Of a stretch of DNA of 64,000 nucleotides, positions 33,795-41,939 are shown one piece after another. Made by a program: the position numbers and the translations under genes. Source of the stretch: Pelomonas sp. SE-A7. Lineage in GTDB: Bacteria; Pseudomonadota; Gammaproteobacteria; Burkholderiales; Burkholderiaceae_C. A model generated the notes under the pieces. That model was given only the letters and a program-made list of their open reading frames with translations. It had not been told where the DNA came from and searched no databases. The stretch covers positions 1,922,001 to 1,986,000 of the forward strand of contig NZ_JAUASW010000001.1 in the NCBI RefSeq assembly GCF_030345705.1, read 5' to 3'. Every line of letters starts with the position of its first letter. Within the stretch, counting starts at the first letter, position 1.

Positions 33795-33983
33795 ATGAGC
33801 AGCAGCAACGACTTGATCCAGTTCTTTGTTGTCCGGCTCGATGCGGATCTGCGCGAGGCCTGGGAAGAGCGCGCAGCCATCGTTGAGTTCGATGGTGGTC
33901 TGACACGCGAATGGGCCGAGTGCTTGGCCCTGCTGGAAGTGATCCGCAATCACCCTGCGCGGGTCTTGAAGTCGCTGCTTTGA
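33795..33983 (+). CDS. Small hypothetical protein (island)
   Basis: 62 residues beginning MSSSNDLIQFFVVRLDADLR, acidic and probably helical. A strong ribosome binding site (TTGGAGGA) precedes ATG 33795. No family recognised. Confidence 0.55.
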   Translation: MSSSNDLIQFFVVRLDADLREAWEERAAIVEFDGGLTREWAECLALLEVIRNHPARVLKSLL

Positions 33984-34049
33984 GCAGCGCAAAACGGAGC
34001 AACTTATATGAAGGGATGTTCCCTTCGCATTCAACTTCGAAAGGAAATC

Positions 34050-34526
34050 ATGTCCACTGAGAATTCGCCAACTCCCACATTCCGCGTCCTTCGTGTTGGT
34101 CTGTTTCCATCGCTATCCGGCCGCTCCACCTTGGGCTACCAGCTCGCCTGTACTTCGGATTCCGATGTGCTGGTTCGCTTGGTTTCCAACACTGGCAGCG
34201 GCTACTTCAGCCGCGAATGGGTCCGGTTCGCTTCGATCCTGGAATTGCTTCCACCCGACCAGCCTCTGACCTTCTCCGCCTTGCAGCCGCTATTCGAAGG
34301 TCGCTCCGTCAATACGGGTGGCTTCTTGATGGCAGTGCTAAAGGGCTTGAGTGTCATTCGATCAATGGAGGAAAACCCACGCGCTCATGAGCTGGGCGAG
34401 CTCAGCGGCTTCGTAGCCGAAGTGCAAGCGCTGATGGCATCGCCGGTCTCGCTCGGCGAGGACGCCAGACCGGATGGTGGCAAGGCCGGCGGTAAGAGCA
34501 AGCGCAAGACGCGGGGCGCGCCTTAG
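34050..34526 (+). CDS. Hypothetical protein (island)
   Basis: 158 residues beginning MSTENSPTPTFRVLRVGLFP, with a basic Gly/Lys tail (GGKAGGKSKRKTRGAP) of the kind that binds nucleic acid. The ATG at 34050, preceded by AAAGGA, is preferred to an in-frame ATG at 34008. Its central region (GYQLACTSDSDVLVRLVSNT) is of the sort seen in plasmid/ICE hypothetical proteins, but no name can be given. Confidence 0.6.
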   Translation: MSTENSPTPTFRVLRVGLFPSLSGRSTLGYQLACTSDSDVLVRLVSNTGSGYFSREWVRFASILELLPPDQPLTFSALQPLFEGRSVNTGGFLMAVLKGLSVIRSMEENPRAHELGELSGFVAEVQALMASPVSLGEDARPDGGKAGGKSKRKTRGAP

Positions 34527-34720
34527 TCCAAGGCGCTGTGCGCTGGAGTTGAAGTCCGCAGCTCTCGCCTTCGTGTTCACCGTAGTGCCTTGAAGCGCAA
34601 GACGTTCTTGCGCCCGGCTTGGCCATTTACGCCAATGCCGAACCTATCCCGACCCCAACCGCACCCGCGCCCCCTATAGCGCTCTTCGTCTTTCTTCAAA
34701 CCACCGAAAGGATTTTGACC

Positions 34721-34849
34721 ATGACTTTCCAAGACCGCTTGGCTTTTGTCCTCGACCTGGACCTGCCTGCTGACCTGCTGCCGCTGACGATCGCAAATGA
34801 GGCCGCATTAATGGCCGGCAGCGACAGCATCGACTCTTCTTGGCGCTGA
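34721..34849 (+). CDS. Candidate 42-residue peptide (island)
   Basis: MTFQDRLAFVLDLDLPADLL followed by a short acidic tail. It is supported by AAAGGA eight bases upstream, the same type of site as at the gene at 34050, and by ordinary codon use. It is too short for a family call. Confidence 0.4.
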   Translation: MTFQDRLAFVLDLDLPADLLPLTIANEAALMAGSDSIDSSWR

Positions 34850-35592
34850 GCCTCCCGCCCAGGCCGCCAAAACCCATCTCCCGCTTCGCGCTCTCTTCTT
34901 CCCTTTTTCTCCATCGCACATCGACTTGATCCGCAATGCTGCGGAGGCTTGCGTGCGGCTGGAGCTAGGGGAGAGGTCGGCGTGGGGCGGATCGTGGGCC
35001 TTGAAACTTTGCGCATCCTGCCGTTGACGGCGCATTCACGCATCGATACGGCTGCCCCCAACGGAATGAAGGGGTCCGGTAGCTCTAGGGACTAGCTCGC
35101 ATCGTTACGACCCTATTGCCAAGTGATCGAGCAAAAGGATTGTTGGCGATGGCCTGCCTGAGATTGGCGCACCTCCTGGGCCGCAAGGACCGAGGGGCCG
35201 CGGCCAGCCTGAAGCCGAGCTTTTCAACTTTTGTTGCGATTGCTCAGGCACGCTTACTTCGCGCATTGCAGGCGGCTGCTGCGGCAACCACTCAGGAAAC
35301 CTGAAATCCTGGTGACCTAACAACGCTGCCACCGTTCCAGGTTTCCAGGCTGCCGGCCTCGCCCGCCGAGCAACATTCGCCCAGCCGCTCTTTCCGGTCG
35401 CAAATTTCTCTGCTAGAGTCGCGCCCCTCTGCTGTGGGCTGACTACGGGGTCTGCAGCCAGAACGGCCCTCAGGGGCTGTTGAAACATCTGTCTACGGCA
35501 AGTGCCATCCGAGAGTTCCTGTTTGCTTGCGTTCATCGCCCGATGAGCGCCTTGTGCAAGCAGCCTCCACCCGATTGCCACTTGCCGTTTAG
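34850..35592. other. 743-base gap before the replication gene
   Basis: No convincing gene is seen. The open frames here (for example 35105-35581 minus, 35116-35304 plus) have no ribosome binding site, odd composition and no domain. Its position directly upstream of a PrimPol-helicase gene makes it the natural place for an element origin or a regulatory RNA, but I found no iteron array or clear hairpin set. Confidence 0.4.
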
Positions 35593-37623
35593 ATGATCAA
35601 CATTTCAACACCCTCCTCCCCTTTCGTTTTTGACAGCCCGCTCCAGGCAGCCTTGCACTGGCATGCGATGGGCTTTCACGTCATTCCGCTGCTACCTGGC
35701 ACCAAGTGCCCTGCTTGCCCCTGGGATCCTTGGTTGGCGACGCTGAGTGAAGCCACGATCCGCGCCCATTGGCAACGCAATCCGACTCACGAGGTTGGAT
35801 GCATCACGACCGCTGAAATCTTGGTGCTCGACGCCGACTCGCCGGAGTCCGTCCGCGCCCTGTCCCGCTTTGCCCAGGAACACGACATGGTGCCGCGCCT
35901 CATCGTCAACACCAGCAAAGGCCAGCACTTCTACTACCGTCGTCCAGCGCAGGTTTACGCAAAGCAGCAATCGCATTCCACTGCAGACCATCCCGAGCGC
36001 ATCGACGTCAAGACCGGCCGCAGCCTGGTGGTGATGCCCGGTAGCGCGGGAAAAGTCGTTCACGCCTGCGTTATCAATCATGTCAACGAACTCGATGCCG
36101 TCACGCAAGAGTTTGTCGACGATGTGTTTGCGCATAACGGCAGCCCAACGCCTCGCCAGCATGAAGTGCGCGCCGCTGGCAACGCCGAGCATGTGAACGG
36201 CACCAAGCAGTTCAGCGCGGCGACGCAGCTGCTGGCCTACATTGACCCGAATTGCGGTTATGCAGTGTGGGTCAGCGTCGGCATGGCCCTGCATCACGAA
36301 TCCGATGGCTCCGATGCTGGTCTGGACGCCTTTGATAGCTGGAGCGCGGGCGGCAAGGACTATCCTGGTCGCCGTGAGATCGAAGTCAAGTGGCGCAGCT
36401 TCAAGTCCTACGCCGGAAAACCTTACACGATCGGCACCCTGATCCATCTGGCGCGCGAGGCCGGTGCCAGCATCGACCCGATGGCGTTGGGCGACGACCA
36501 GTTTGAAGTCACAGAAACCGAGGTTGTCTCTGGCCCTGGAGAAGTACATGCGCAGCCGAGTGTCTCGGCACCGCTCGTTGCCAGCACTGCGGCAGCCATG
36601 CAGCCCGTGGAGCCCGGTCCACTGGCACGCTTCTCGCTGCGCGGCAAATCCGAAGAGCTCGAAAAACAATTGCTGGAGCAAGAACAGGCGCTCGGCCCCA
36701 TTGCACTGACGGGACAGGCCACCGTCATCTTTGCGCCGCCCAACACAGGCAAGACGCTGCTAACGCTGCATCTCCTGACCGTCAGCCTGGGCGATGGAAG
36801 TCTTGACGCGGGCAACGTGTACTACATCAACATGGACGACACGGCGAAAGGTCTGGTCGAGAAGCTCAAGATCGCGGATACGTACGGCTTCCACATGCTC
36901 GCGGACGGTCATCTGGGCTTTCGCGGCAGCATGTTCTTGACGATCCTGAACGATCTGGTCACCAAGTCGGACCCGAAGGGCATGGTGATCATCCTGGACA
37001 CGGCCAAGAAGGTGGCCGACCTGATGAGCAAGTCGCAGATGGCTGAGTTCACTCAAGCTGTCCGCCGTTTTGTCTCTAAGGGCGGTACCTTGATCGCGCT
37101 CGCCCACACCAACAAGAACCGCACCGCTAGCGGCAAGTTGGTGTACGCCGGAACCTCGGATCTGGTGGACGACTTCGACTGCGCCTACATCGTGGACTCG
37201 CTGCCCTGGACAGGCGTGGAGCCGGGCAAGGTTATCGAACTCAAGAACATCAAGCGCCGTGGCGATGTTCCCGATACGCTGGCCTATCGATACAGCACTG
37301 CGCTAGGCAAGCCTTATTCGCAAATCCTGGCGTCTGTTGTTGAGGTTCCCTCGGACGACCTGGCTAAGTCCAAGGCCGAGGCTGCAGAGGTCTCGGACGC
37401 CGTCGTCATCACTGCGATCAAGGCCTGCATTGGCGACGGCATCACCAAGAAGATGGACCTCGCACGAGCGGCGGCGGAGCGCGCCCGTGTAGGCCGCAAT
37501 GCCGCCATTGAAGTCATCGATCGCTACGACGGCTCAGGTCAACAGCAGCTCTGGGCCTATTCGGTCGGCGAGCGCGGCGCCAAGAACTACTCGCTGATTT
37601 CGGCCGGACCTCCGACGCCCTAG
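35593..37623 (+). CDS. PrimPol-helicase replication protein of the island
   Basis: 676 residues. An N-terminal bifunctional primase-polymerase domain has ALHWHAMGFHVIPLLPGTKC, catalytic VLDADS (Asp80 and Asp82), HFYYRR (His112) and RIDVKTGRSLVVMPGS (Asp138). A PriCT-2 domain spans about 215-290 (WVSVGMALHHESDGSDAGLD ... WRSFKSYAG). A RecA-like ATPase follows, with Walker A FAPPNTGKTLL near 380 and Walker B MVIILDT. This is the layout of self-priming replicases of satellites, plasmids and integrative elements, and it suggests the excised island replicates. The integrase gene follows after the octamer repeats. Confidence 0.9.
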   Translation: MINISTPSSPFVFDSPLQAALHWHAMGFHVIPLLPGTKCPACPWDPWLATLSEATIRAHWQRNPTHEVGCITTAEILVLDADSPESVRALSRFAQEHDMVPRLIVNTSKGQHFYYRRPAQVYAKQQSHSTADHPERIDVKTGRSLVVMPGSAGKVVHACVINHVNELDAVTQEFVDDVFAHNGSPTPRQHEVRAAGNAEHVNGTKQFSAATQLLAYIDPNCGYAVWVSVGMALHHESDGSDAGLDAFDSWSAGGKDYPGRREIEVKWRSFKSYAGKPYTIGTLIHLAREAGASIDPMALGDDQFEVTETEVVSGPGEVHAQPSVSAPLVASTAAAMQPVEPGPLARFSLRGKSEELEKQLLEQEQALGPIALTGQATVIFAPPNTGKTLLTLHLLTVSLGDGSLDAGNVYYINMDDTAKGLVEKLKIADTYGFHMLADGHLGFRGSMFLTILNDLVTKSDPKGMVIILDTAKKVADLMSKSQMAEFTQAVRRFVSKGGTLIALAHTNKNRTASGKLVYAGTSDLVDDFDCAYIVDSLPWTGVEPGKVIELKNIKRRGDVPDTLAYRYSTALGKPYSQILASVVEVPSDDLAKSKAEAAEVSDAVVITAIKACIGDGITKKMDLARAAAERARVGRNAAIEVIDRYDGSGQQQLWAYSVGERGAKNYSLISAGPPTP

Positions 37624-37714
37624 TCGCCCGGCAGCGTCAGCTTCGGTGAAGACGCGCCCCCTCAGTTTCCCAGCCCGCCACTTCGCCCACCAATCCGGGC
37701 GGGCGGAGCTATTC

Positions 37715-37746
37715 GAACTCAAGAACTCAAGAACTCAAGAACTCAA
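37715..37746 (+). repeat. Four tandem GAACTCAA octamers before the integrase
   Basis: Four perfect head-to-tail copies of an 8-bp unit end at the ribosome binding site (AAGGA, 37745-37749) of the integrase gene. The copy number could change by slippage and alter the leader, or the units could be protein-binding sites. Confidence 0.9.
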
Positions 37747-37755
37747 GGAACCCCA

Positions 37756-38934
37756 ATGCCAAAAGTCAAACTGACCCCCACCTTTATCAGCGCCGGCCTG
37801 ATCTGCAATACCGGTGATCGCGTCGAGTACTGCGACATCGAAGTACCCGGTCTCTACATCCTCGTCAGCCGCACCTCGCCGGGCCGCGGCACCTACTACC
37901 TCCGCTACAAGGATCAGAACGGCAAGACCTGTCACCACAAGATCGGCAAGAGCATCGACATCTCGCTCTCGGACGCCCGCAAAGAGGCCAAGAAGCAGAA
38001 GGCCGAGATCGCACTGGGCGCCAACCCTGCGGCGGAAATCCGGGCAGCCAAGGACGTGCCTACCCTGACCTCCTTCTTCAACGACCAGTACCTACCGCAT
38101 GCCAAGAGCCACAAGCGCTCGTGGAAGCGTGATGAAGAGCTATTCCGACTGCGCATCAACCCTGCCTTCGGCAACCTACGCCTGAATCAGCTGAATCGCC
38201 AGAAGGTTCAGGTTTTTCACGCGGGCCTGGCTGATGGCGGCTTGAGCAAGGCCACCGCGGACCATCACATAAAAGTGCTGCGCCGCATGTTGAACCTGGC
38301 CGTCCTCTGGAGCTTCATCGAGAAAAACCCGATCAGCGGAATCGAATTGTTCAACCACGACAACCGTATGGAGAACTACATGACCGACGAAGAATTGCAA
38401 TGCCTGTTAACCGTCCTCCGCACCGACGAAAACCGTACCGTGTGCAACATCGCCATGTTCCTACTCAGCACCGGCTGCCGCCTCAACGAAGCCTTGCAAG
38501 CCGAGTGGCGTCAGGTAGATCGTTCGAATCGAGTGTGGCGCATCCCGGCCAAGAACTCGAAGTCCAAACGCATGCGCTCCGTTCCCTTGAACGACAGCGC
38601 GCTGCATGTGCTCGACCAGCTCGACACGGGGGGCGAGTTCGACCACCTATTCATCAATCGCCAGACCCGCCTGCCGTACACCACGATCATGAAGGTGTGG
38701 GAACGACTGCGCACCAAAGCTGACTTGACGCATCTGCGCATTCACGACTTGCGCCATGCCTACGCCAGCCTCTTGGTGTCCAGCGGCCGCACGCTATTCG
38801 AAGTGCAGAGCATATTGGGTCACTCTGATCCCAAGGTCACGATGCGCTATAGCCACCTGTCGACCAAGGCTCTGCAGGATGCGGCCAATGCGGCTTCGGT
38901 GCTAGTCCCCCGTGCGTCGGCAGCGGCGCGCTAG
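37756..38934 (+). CDS. int: Tyrosine recombinase / site-specific integrase
   Basis: 392 residues. It has an N-terminal DUF4102-like arm-binding domain (YYLRYKDQNGKTCHHKIGKS), a core-binding SAM-like domain (about 105-195) and a catalytic domain with Arg242 (TGCRLNEAL), Lys near 269 (KNSKSKRMRSVP), His330 and Arg333 (RIHDLRHAYAS), His356 (LGHSD) and nucleophile Tyr365 (MRYSHLS). All catalytic residues are present, so the enzyme should be active. It probably catalyses integration and excision at the tRNA-Asn 3' end. It lies about 0.9 kb from attR with an HNH gene in between. Confidence 0.95.
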   Translation: MPKVKLTPTFISAGLICNTGDRVEYCDIEVPGLYILVSRTSPGRGTYYLRYKDQNGKTCHHKIGKSIDISLSDARKEAKKQKAEIALGANPAAEIRAAKDVPTLTSFFNDQYLPHAKSHKRSWKRDEELFRLRINPAFGNLRLNQLNRQKVQVFHAGLADGGLSKATADHHIKVLRRMLNLAVLWSFIEKNPISGIELFNHDNRMENYMTDEELQCLLTVLRTDENRTVCNIAMFLLSTGCRLNEALQAEWRQVDRSNRVWRIPAKNSKSKRMRSVPLNDSALHVLDQLDTGGEFDHLFINRQTRLPYTTIMKVWERLRTKADLTHLRIHDLRHAYASLLVSSGRTLFEVQSILGHSDPKVTMRYSHLSTKALQDAANAASVLVPRASAAAR

Positions 38935-39114
38935 GGTCAGGTATTGCTGGCACACCCCCGGCTTCGCGTTATCTGGCCCTCTAGCGGCCAAACGCGGGCC
39001 GGGGTTGCCCACCCTACTCGCTGGCGCGGCGCGCGCCCTATGGGGCGTTTTGATTGGCCGACTTCATGTTCTCCACCGAAGCCCCCCCGACGCACTTTCG
39101 ATTTGAACCCAATA

Positions 39115-39459
39115 TCAAAGAAGGCCAAGCGTTCTTACCCATGGGTGATGCCACCGTCCTCGAGCAACCCGCCTCCGCACATCTGCACGAAAGGCCTCTG
39201 GCTTCGGCGGCAGCTTCCTTTTGTGTCGGGTTCGATTGCAGTGCCAACAGGCGGCGACAACATTGTTCGCCTGGTCTTTGCCACCTTCCGACTTGGCCAG
39301 CAAATGCTCAGCGGTGCATTTCAGGCTTGCCATTCCCTTGTGCCGAGCCGAAGCCAGTTCAATGGGTGATGCGCACCACATGCGAACACAGCAGTACCAG
39401 CAGCGACCACCTTGCTGAACAAAGGCTTGGGTACGAAGGGTTGGGATCTTTGAAGGCAT
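39115..39459 (-). CDS. HNH endonuclease (island)
   Basis: 114 residues. Zinc and nuclease motifs are GGRCWYCCVRMW, CTAEHLLAKSEGGKDQANNV and AACWHCNRTRHKRK. That is CxxC, then EHL with GG and N, then CxxC-N, the standard small HNH fold. ATG 39459 has GGAG upstream; the longer frame to 39570 has no support. It is the last gene before attR, convergent with the integrase. Roles of such proteins in satellites include packaging and interference with helper phages. Confidence 0.82.
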   Translation of the reverse strand: MPSKIPTLRTQAFVQQGGRCWYCCVRMWCASPIELASARHKGMASLKCTAEHLLAKSEGGKDQANNVVAACWHCNRTRHKRKLPPKPEAFRADVRRRVARGRWHHPWVRTLGLL

Positions 39460-39842
39460 AGAGGACTCCGTGTGATGGAAAGTCCCCGCTTCTGTGATCC
39501 AGTGATGGCGGGCGCCGTCGCTTTGATAGTGTGGCTGTGCTGTCCCTACTGGGTCCAGCGGGCGTGGCATCCAGCCATGCGCGCCGCCATTCTGGACGAT
39601 GCTTCTGCGCTTCGCAATGCCGTCCTAACCCCGACCGACCTGCCGAGCGACACCATTGTCGAATTTCGGTCGACATCATGGTGCGCAAGCCCTTGATTCA
39701 CATCGAAGTTCCGGAATACTCAATGGTCCGCCATCTATGGCGGGTTCGGGTTCAGGTCGGCAAACGCCATCGACCACCAGAGCCATTGGAAAATTTCGTT
39801 AAGATTCTTCAACTTTCCTCGACCAAAATCGGGCTGTGATCT
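39460..39842. other. Gap between the HNH gene and attR
   Basis: 383 bases with no recognisable gene. Overlapping open frames on both strands lack ribosome binding sites and domain signatures. It may contain integrase arm-binding sites, but no clear repeat was seen by eye. Confidence 0.4.
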
Positions 39843-39890
39843 GGACTGTTAATCCGTAGGTCCCTGGTTCGAGCCCAGGTCGAGGAGCCA
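39843..39890 (+). repeat. attR: 48-bp tRNA-Asn 3' segment
   Basis: A perfect copy of 24339-24386, without the 5' half of the tRNA. It marks the right end of the island. Confidence 0.95.
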
Positions 39891-39899
39891 GATAGAGAG

Positions 39900-39930
39900 C
39901 CCCCAGCATCGCAAGGTGTTGGGGGTTTTT
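39900..39930 (+). terminator. Original tRNA-Asn terminator beyond attR
   Basis: The same stem (CCCCCAGCA / TGTTGGGGG) and flanks as at 24394, with five Ts. It is followed after 24 bases by the yjdM start, which suggests this is the host's original tRNA terminator. Confidence 0.85.
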
Positions 39931-39954
39931 CTTTGCTCACCCCGGAGTGTTGCC

Positions 39955-40299
39955 ATGTCCACCCTGCCCGCCTGCCCCCAATGCCAATCGGCCTATACCT
40001 ACGAGGACGGCACTCAGTTGGTGTGTCCTGAATGCGGTCACGAATGGTCGGCCCAAGGCTCGCAAACTGCGGCGGCCGAAGAAGTTCGAGTCATCAAGGA
40101 CGCCGTGGGCAACGTGCTGCAGGACGGCGATACCGTCACCGTGATCAAGGACCTGAAGATCAAGGGCTCGTCGCTGGTGGTCAAGGTCGGCACCAAGGTC
40201 AAGAACATCCGGTTGACCGACGGCGACCACGACATCGACTGCAAGATCGAAGGCATCGGCGCAATGGGGCTGAAGTCGGAGTTCGTGAAGAAGGCTTAG
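39955..40299 (+). CDS. yjdM: Zinc-ribbon protein YjdM (PhnA family)
   Basis: 114 residues, near the family's usual 111. The N-terminal zinc ribbon (CPQCQSAYTYEDGTQLVCPE with CGHEW) is followed by the conserved PhnA domain (VIKDAVGNVLQDGDTVTVIK ... LKIKGSS). Despite the old PhnA name it is not a phosphonoacetate hydrolase; its role is unclear. ATG 39955 has CGGAG upstream. Its stop codon overlaps the stop of the convergent EAL gene. Confidence 0.92.
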   Translation: MSTLPACPQCQSAYTYEDGTQLVCPECGHEWSAQGSQTAAAEEVRVIKDAVGNVLQDGDTVTVIKDLKIKGSSLVVKVGTKVKNIRLTDGDHDIDCKIEGIGAMGLKSEFVKKA

Positions 40300-41732
40300 C
40301 AACTGGGCACCGCCGCAGGCCGCAAGGATCGCGTCCCGTCGTGCAACTCCTGAGCCAGCGCCTCGAAGGCCTCCGCGGGAATGGGGCGTGAGAAGAAAAA
40401 GCCCTGAAAGATCTCGCAACCCATTTCCTGCAAGGCCCGGACCTGTTCAGCGGTTTCCGTGCCCTCGGCCACCACCTCCAGGCCCAGGTCCTTGCCGAGT
40501 TGGACGATGGTGCGGGCGATCTTGCTGGCGTCCGGCGCGGCCGGCAGGTCCTTGACAAAGGCCTGATCGACCTTGAGCTGATCGAGCGGCAGCCTGCGCA
40601 GATAGTTCAGCGAGGAGAAGCCGGTGCCAAAGTCGTCCAGGGCGATGGCGATGCCGCTGGCTCGAATCTGCATCATGCGGCCGTGAACCATTTCGAAGTC
40701 CTCGACGAACATGGATTCGGTCAGCTCGAACTTCAGCACCTTTCGCGCCGCCAGATTGCTGGAGACCCGGCTCAGCAGCCGTTCCGCGGACTCGGCCGCC
40801 AGCAGTTGCATGGGGCTGACATTGACCGACACCCTGACATGGCTGAGCGCCGCGTCGCCTTCCCAGCGGTTCAGCAGTTCGCAGACCTTGCCCAACAGCT
40901 GCTCGCCCGCCGGAACGATCAGTCCGCTGTGCTCGGCCATAGGGATGAACTCGGCCGGCGAGATGTAGCCGCGCGTCGGATGGCGCCAGCGCATCAAGGC
41001 CTCGGCGCCAATCAGAGCGCCTTCGGCCGTGCATTGCGGTTGCAGATAGGCCTCGATCTCGCCGTTCATGATGGCGACGCCAAAGGCCCGTTCAAGGGCC
41101 GTCGACTCCCTCGCCTCGCGGTGCATGACCGTCAGCGCCGCGTACAGCGCGATCGCGGCCAGCAGCGAGGCGAAGTTGTTCGCCAAGCCGCGTTCTGCCT
41201 CACTGACCATGGGGCTGAAGCCGAAGCTGCTGGACGTCGTTGCGAGCACGACGAAGGCCACGAGGTTCAGCACGGGCACGGCCGTACGCAGGTTTCGCAC
41301 CTCGTACTGGAGCAGGAAGTACGCAACCACCGTAAGCGGGATCAGGTAGATCTGCGTGGCGCGCGGCAGCGTTGCACTGGGCACATCGACCACAACGCTC
41401 AGGCCGACGACGCCAACGAAGGCGGCGATCGTGAACAGCAGGCTGGCCACTCTCAGCAAGCTCTGGCGGGCCAGCAGCACGACCAGGCCAGCCATGACCA
41501 GGAAGTACAGGTCGGACAGAAAAAGCGCGACGCGCCCAAGCAAGATGTCGCTAATCGCCCAGGGCGTGAAGATCAGCATGATCAGGCCGCTGGCGATGCA
41601 CAGCATCCGGAAGCGCCGGCGTTCAAAAGACGCTGAATTGGCGCCGCGCGCCGCATCGAAGCGATGCAAGCCTTGCAGCCAATGGTCGGAGCTCCCGCGC
41701 CTGGCGCGCCACGGCTTTGCTTGAACCAGCAT
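40296..41732 (-). CDS. Membrane EAL-domain protein, probable c-di-GMP phosphodiesterase
   Basis: 478 residues. Five or so TM helices make up the first 200 residues (LCIASGLIMLIFTPWAISDI; VALFLSDLYFLVMAGLVVLL and others), followed by an EAL domain. Its catalytic signatures are all present: GAEALMRWRHP, VSVNVSP, FELTES, ALDDFGTGFSSL, LKVDQAF, VVAEGTET and QGFFFSRP. There is no GGDEF domain. It should hydrolyse c-di-GMP to pGpG at the inner membrane. Start ATG 41732 is preceded by AAGGGGG. Confidence 0.9.
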   Translation of the reverse strand: MLVQAKPWRARRGSSDHWLQGLHRFDAARGANSASFERRRFRMLCIASGLIMLIFTPWAISDILLGRVALFLSDLYFLVMAGLVVLLARQSLLRVASLLFTIAAFVGVVGLSVVVDVPSATLPRATQIYLIPLTVVAYFLLQYEVRNLRTAVPVLNLVAFVVLATTSSSFGFSPMVSEAERGLANNFASLLAAIALYAALTVMHREARESTALERAFGVAIMNGEIEAYLQPQCTAEGALIGAEALMRWRHPTRGYISPAEFIPMAEHSGLIVPAGEQLLGKVCELLNRWEGDAALSHVRVSVNVSPMQLLAAESAERLLSRVSSNLAARKVLKFELTESMFVEDFEMVHGRMMQIRASGIAIALDDFGTGFSSLNYLRRLPLDQLKVDQAFVKDLPAAPDASKIARTIVQLGKDLGLEVVAEGTETAEQVRALQEMGCEIFQGFFFSRPIPAEAFEALAQELHDGTRSLRPAAVPSC

Positions 41733-41836
41733 TTGCCCCCTTCCACTCCACAGCAGACGACTAGCGGAGCCAAGGCCAACTTCAGCCGACGGCTTGACCA
41801 CGGGCCGCAGATCCAGGTCCGGACTCTACGGTGCAT

Positions 41837-41877
41837 GCCGGGCCTGTCAATCCGTAGGTCCCTGGCCCGCGCCCAGG
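41837..41877 (+). repeat. Decayed tRNA-Asn 3' fragment (possible old att scar)
   Basis: The segment keeps AATCCGTAGGTCCCTGG exactly, with close matches on both sides (GCCGG before; GCCCAGG after, separated by a few substitutions). It aligns with the tRNA-Asn anticodon stem to T-arm in the same orientation. It lacks the acceptor 3' end and any terminator. Confidence 0.75.
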
Positions 41878-41939
41878 CAAGACCTGACACCACCCCAAGG
41901 CAGAATGGACCGACCACGAATGATTCAGGAGAGGTCCAG

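Larger units (their letters stand above)
24339..39890 (+). mobile_element. 15.5-kb integrative genomic island in tRNA-Asn
   Basis: It is bounded by 48-bp perfect direct repeats of the tRNA-Asn 3' region (24339-24386 and 39843-39890). It encodes a tyrosine integrase near the right end, a PrimPol-helicase replication protein, an HNH nuclease and AT-richer cargo unlike the flanking core. There are no capsid, tail or conjugation genes, so it is more like a satellite or integrative mobilisable element than a prophage or ICE. Left-end cargo is of defence type (Mrr-like and HsdR_N-like nucleases, H-NS, a ParA-cyclase pair). Confidence 0.93.

Noticed and set aside
35105..35581. 158-codon minus-strand frame before the PrimPol gene
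   Set aside because: No ribosome binding site, no domain, and a composition unlike neighbouring island genes. Treated as non-coding.
37715..37746. CRISPR array
   Set aside because: The repeats are 8-bp head-to-tail units without spacers, and no cas genes are present anywhere in the window.
39531..39839. 102-codon frame next to attR
   Set aside because: No ribosome binding site and no recognisable family; Arg/His-rich translation with overlapping frames on both strands.
40296..41732. GGDEF-EAL dual protein
   Set aside because: Only the EAL domain is present after the membrane helices; no GG[DE]EF motif occurs.
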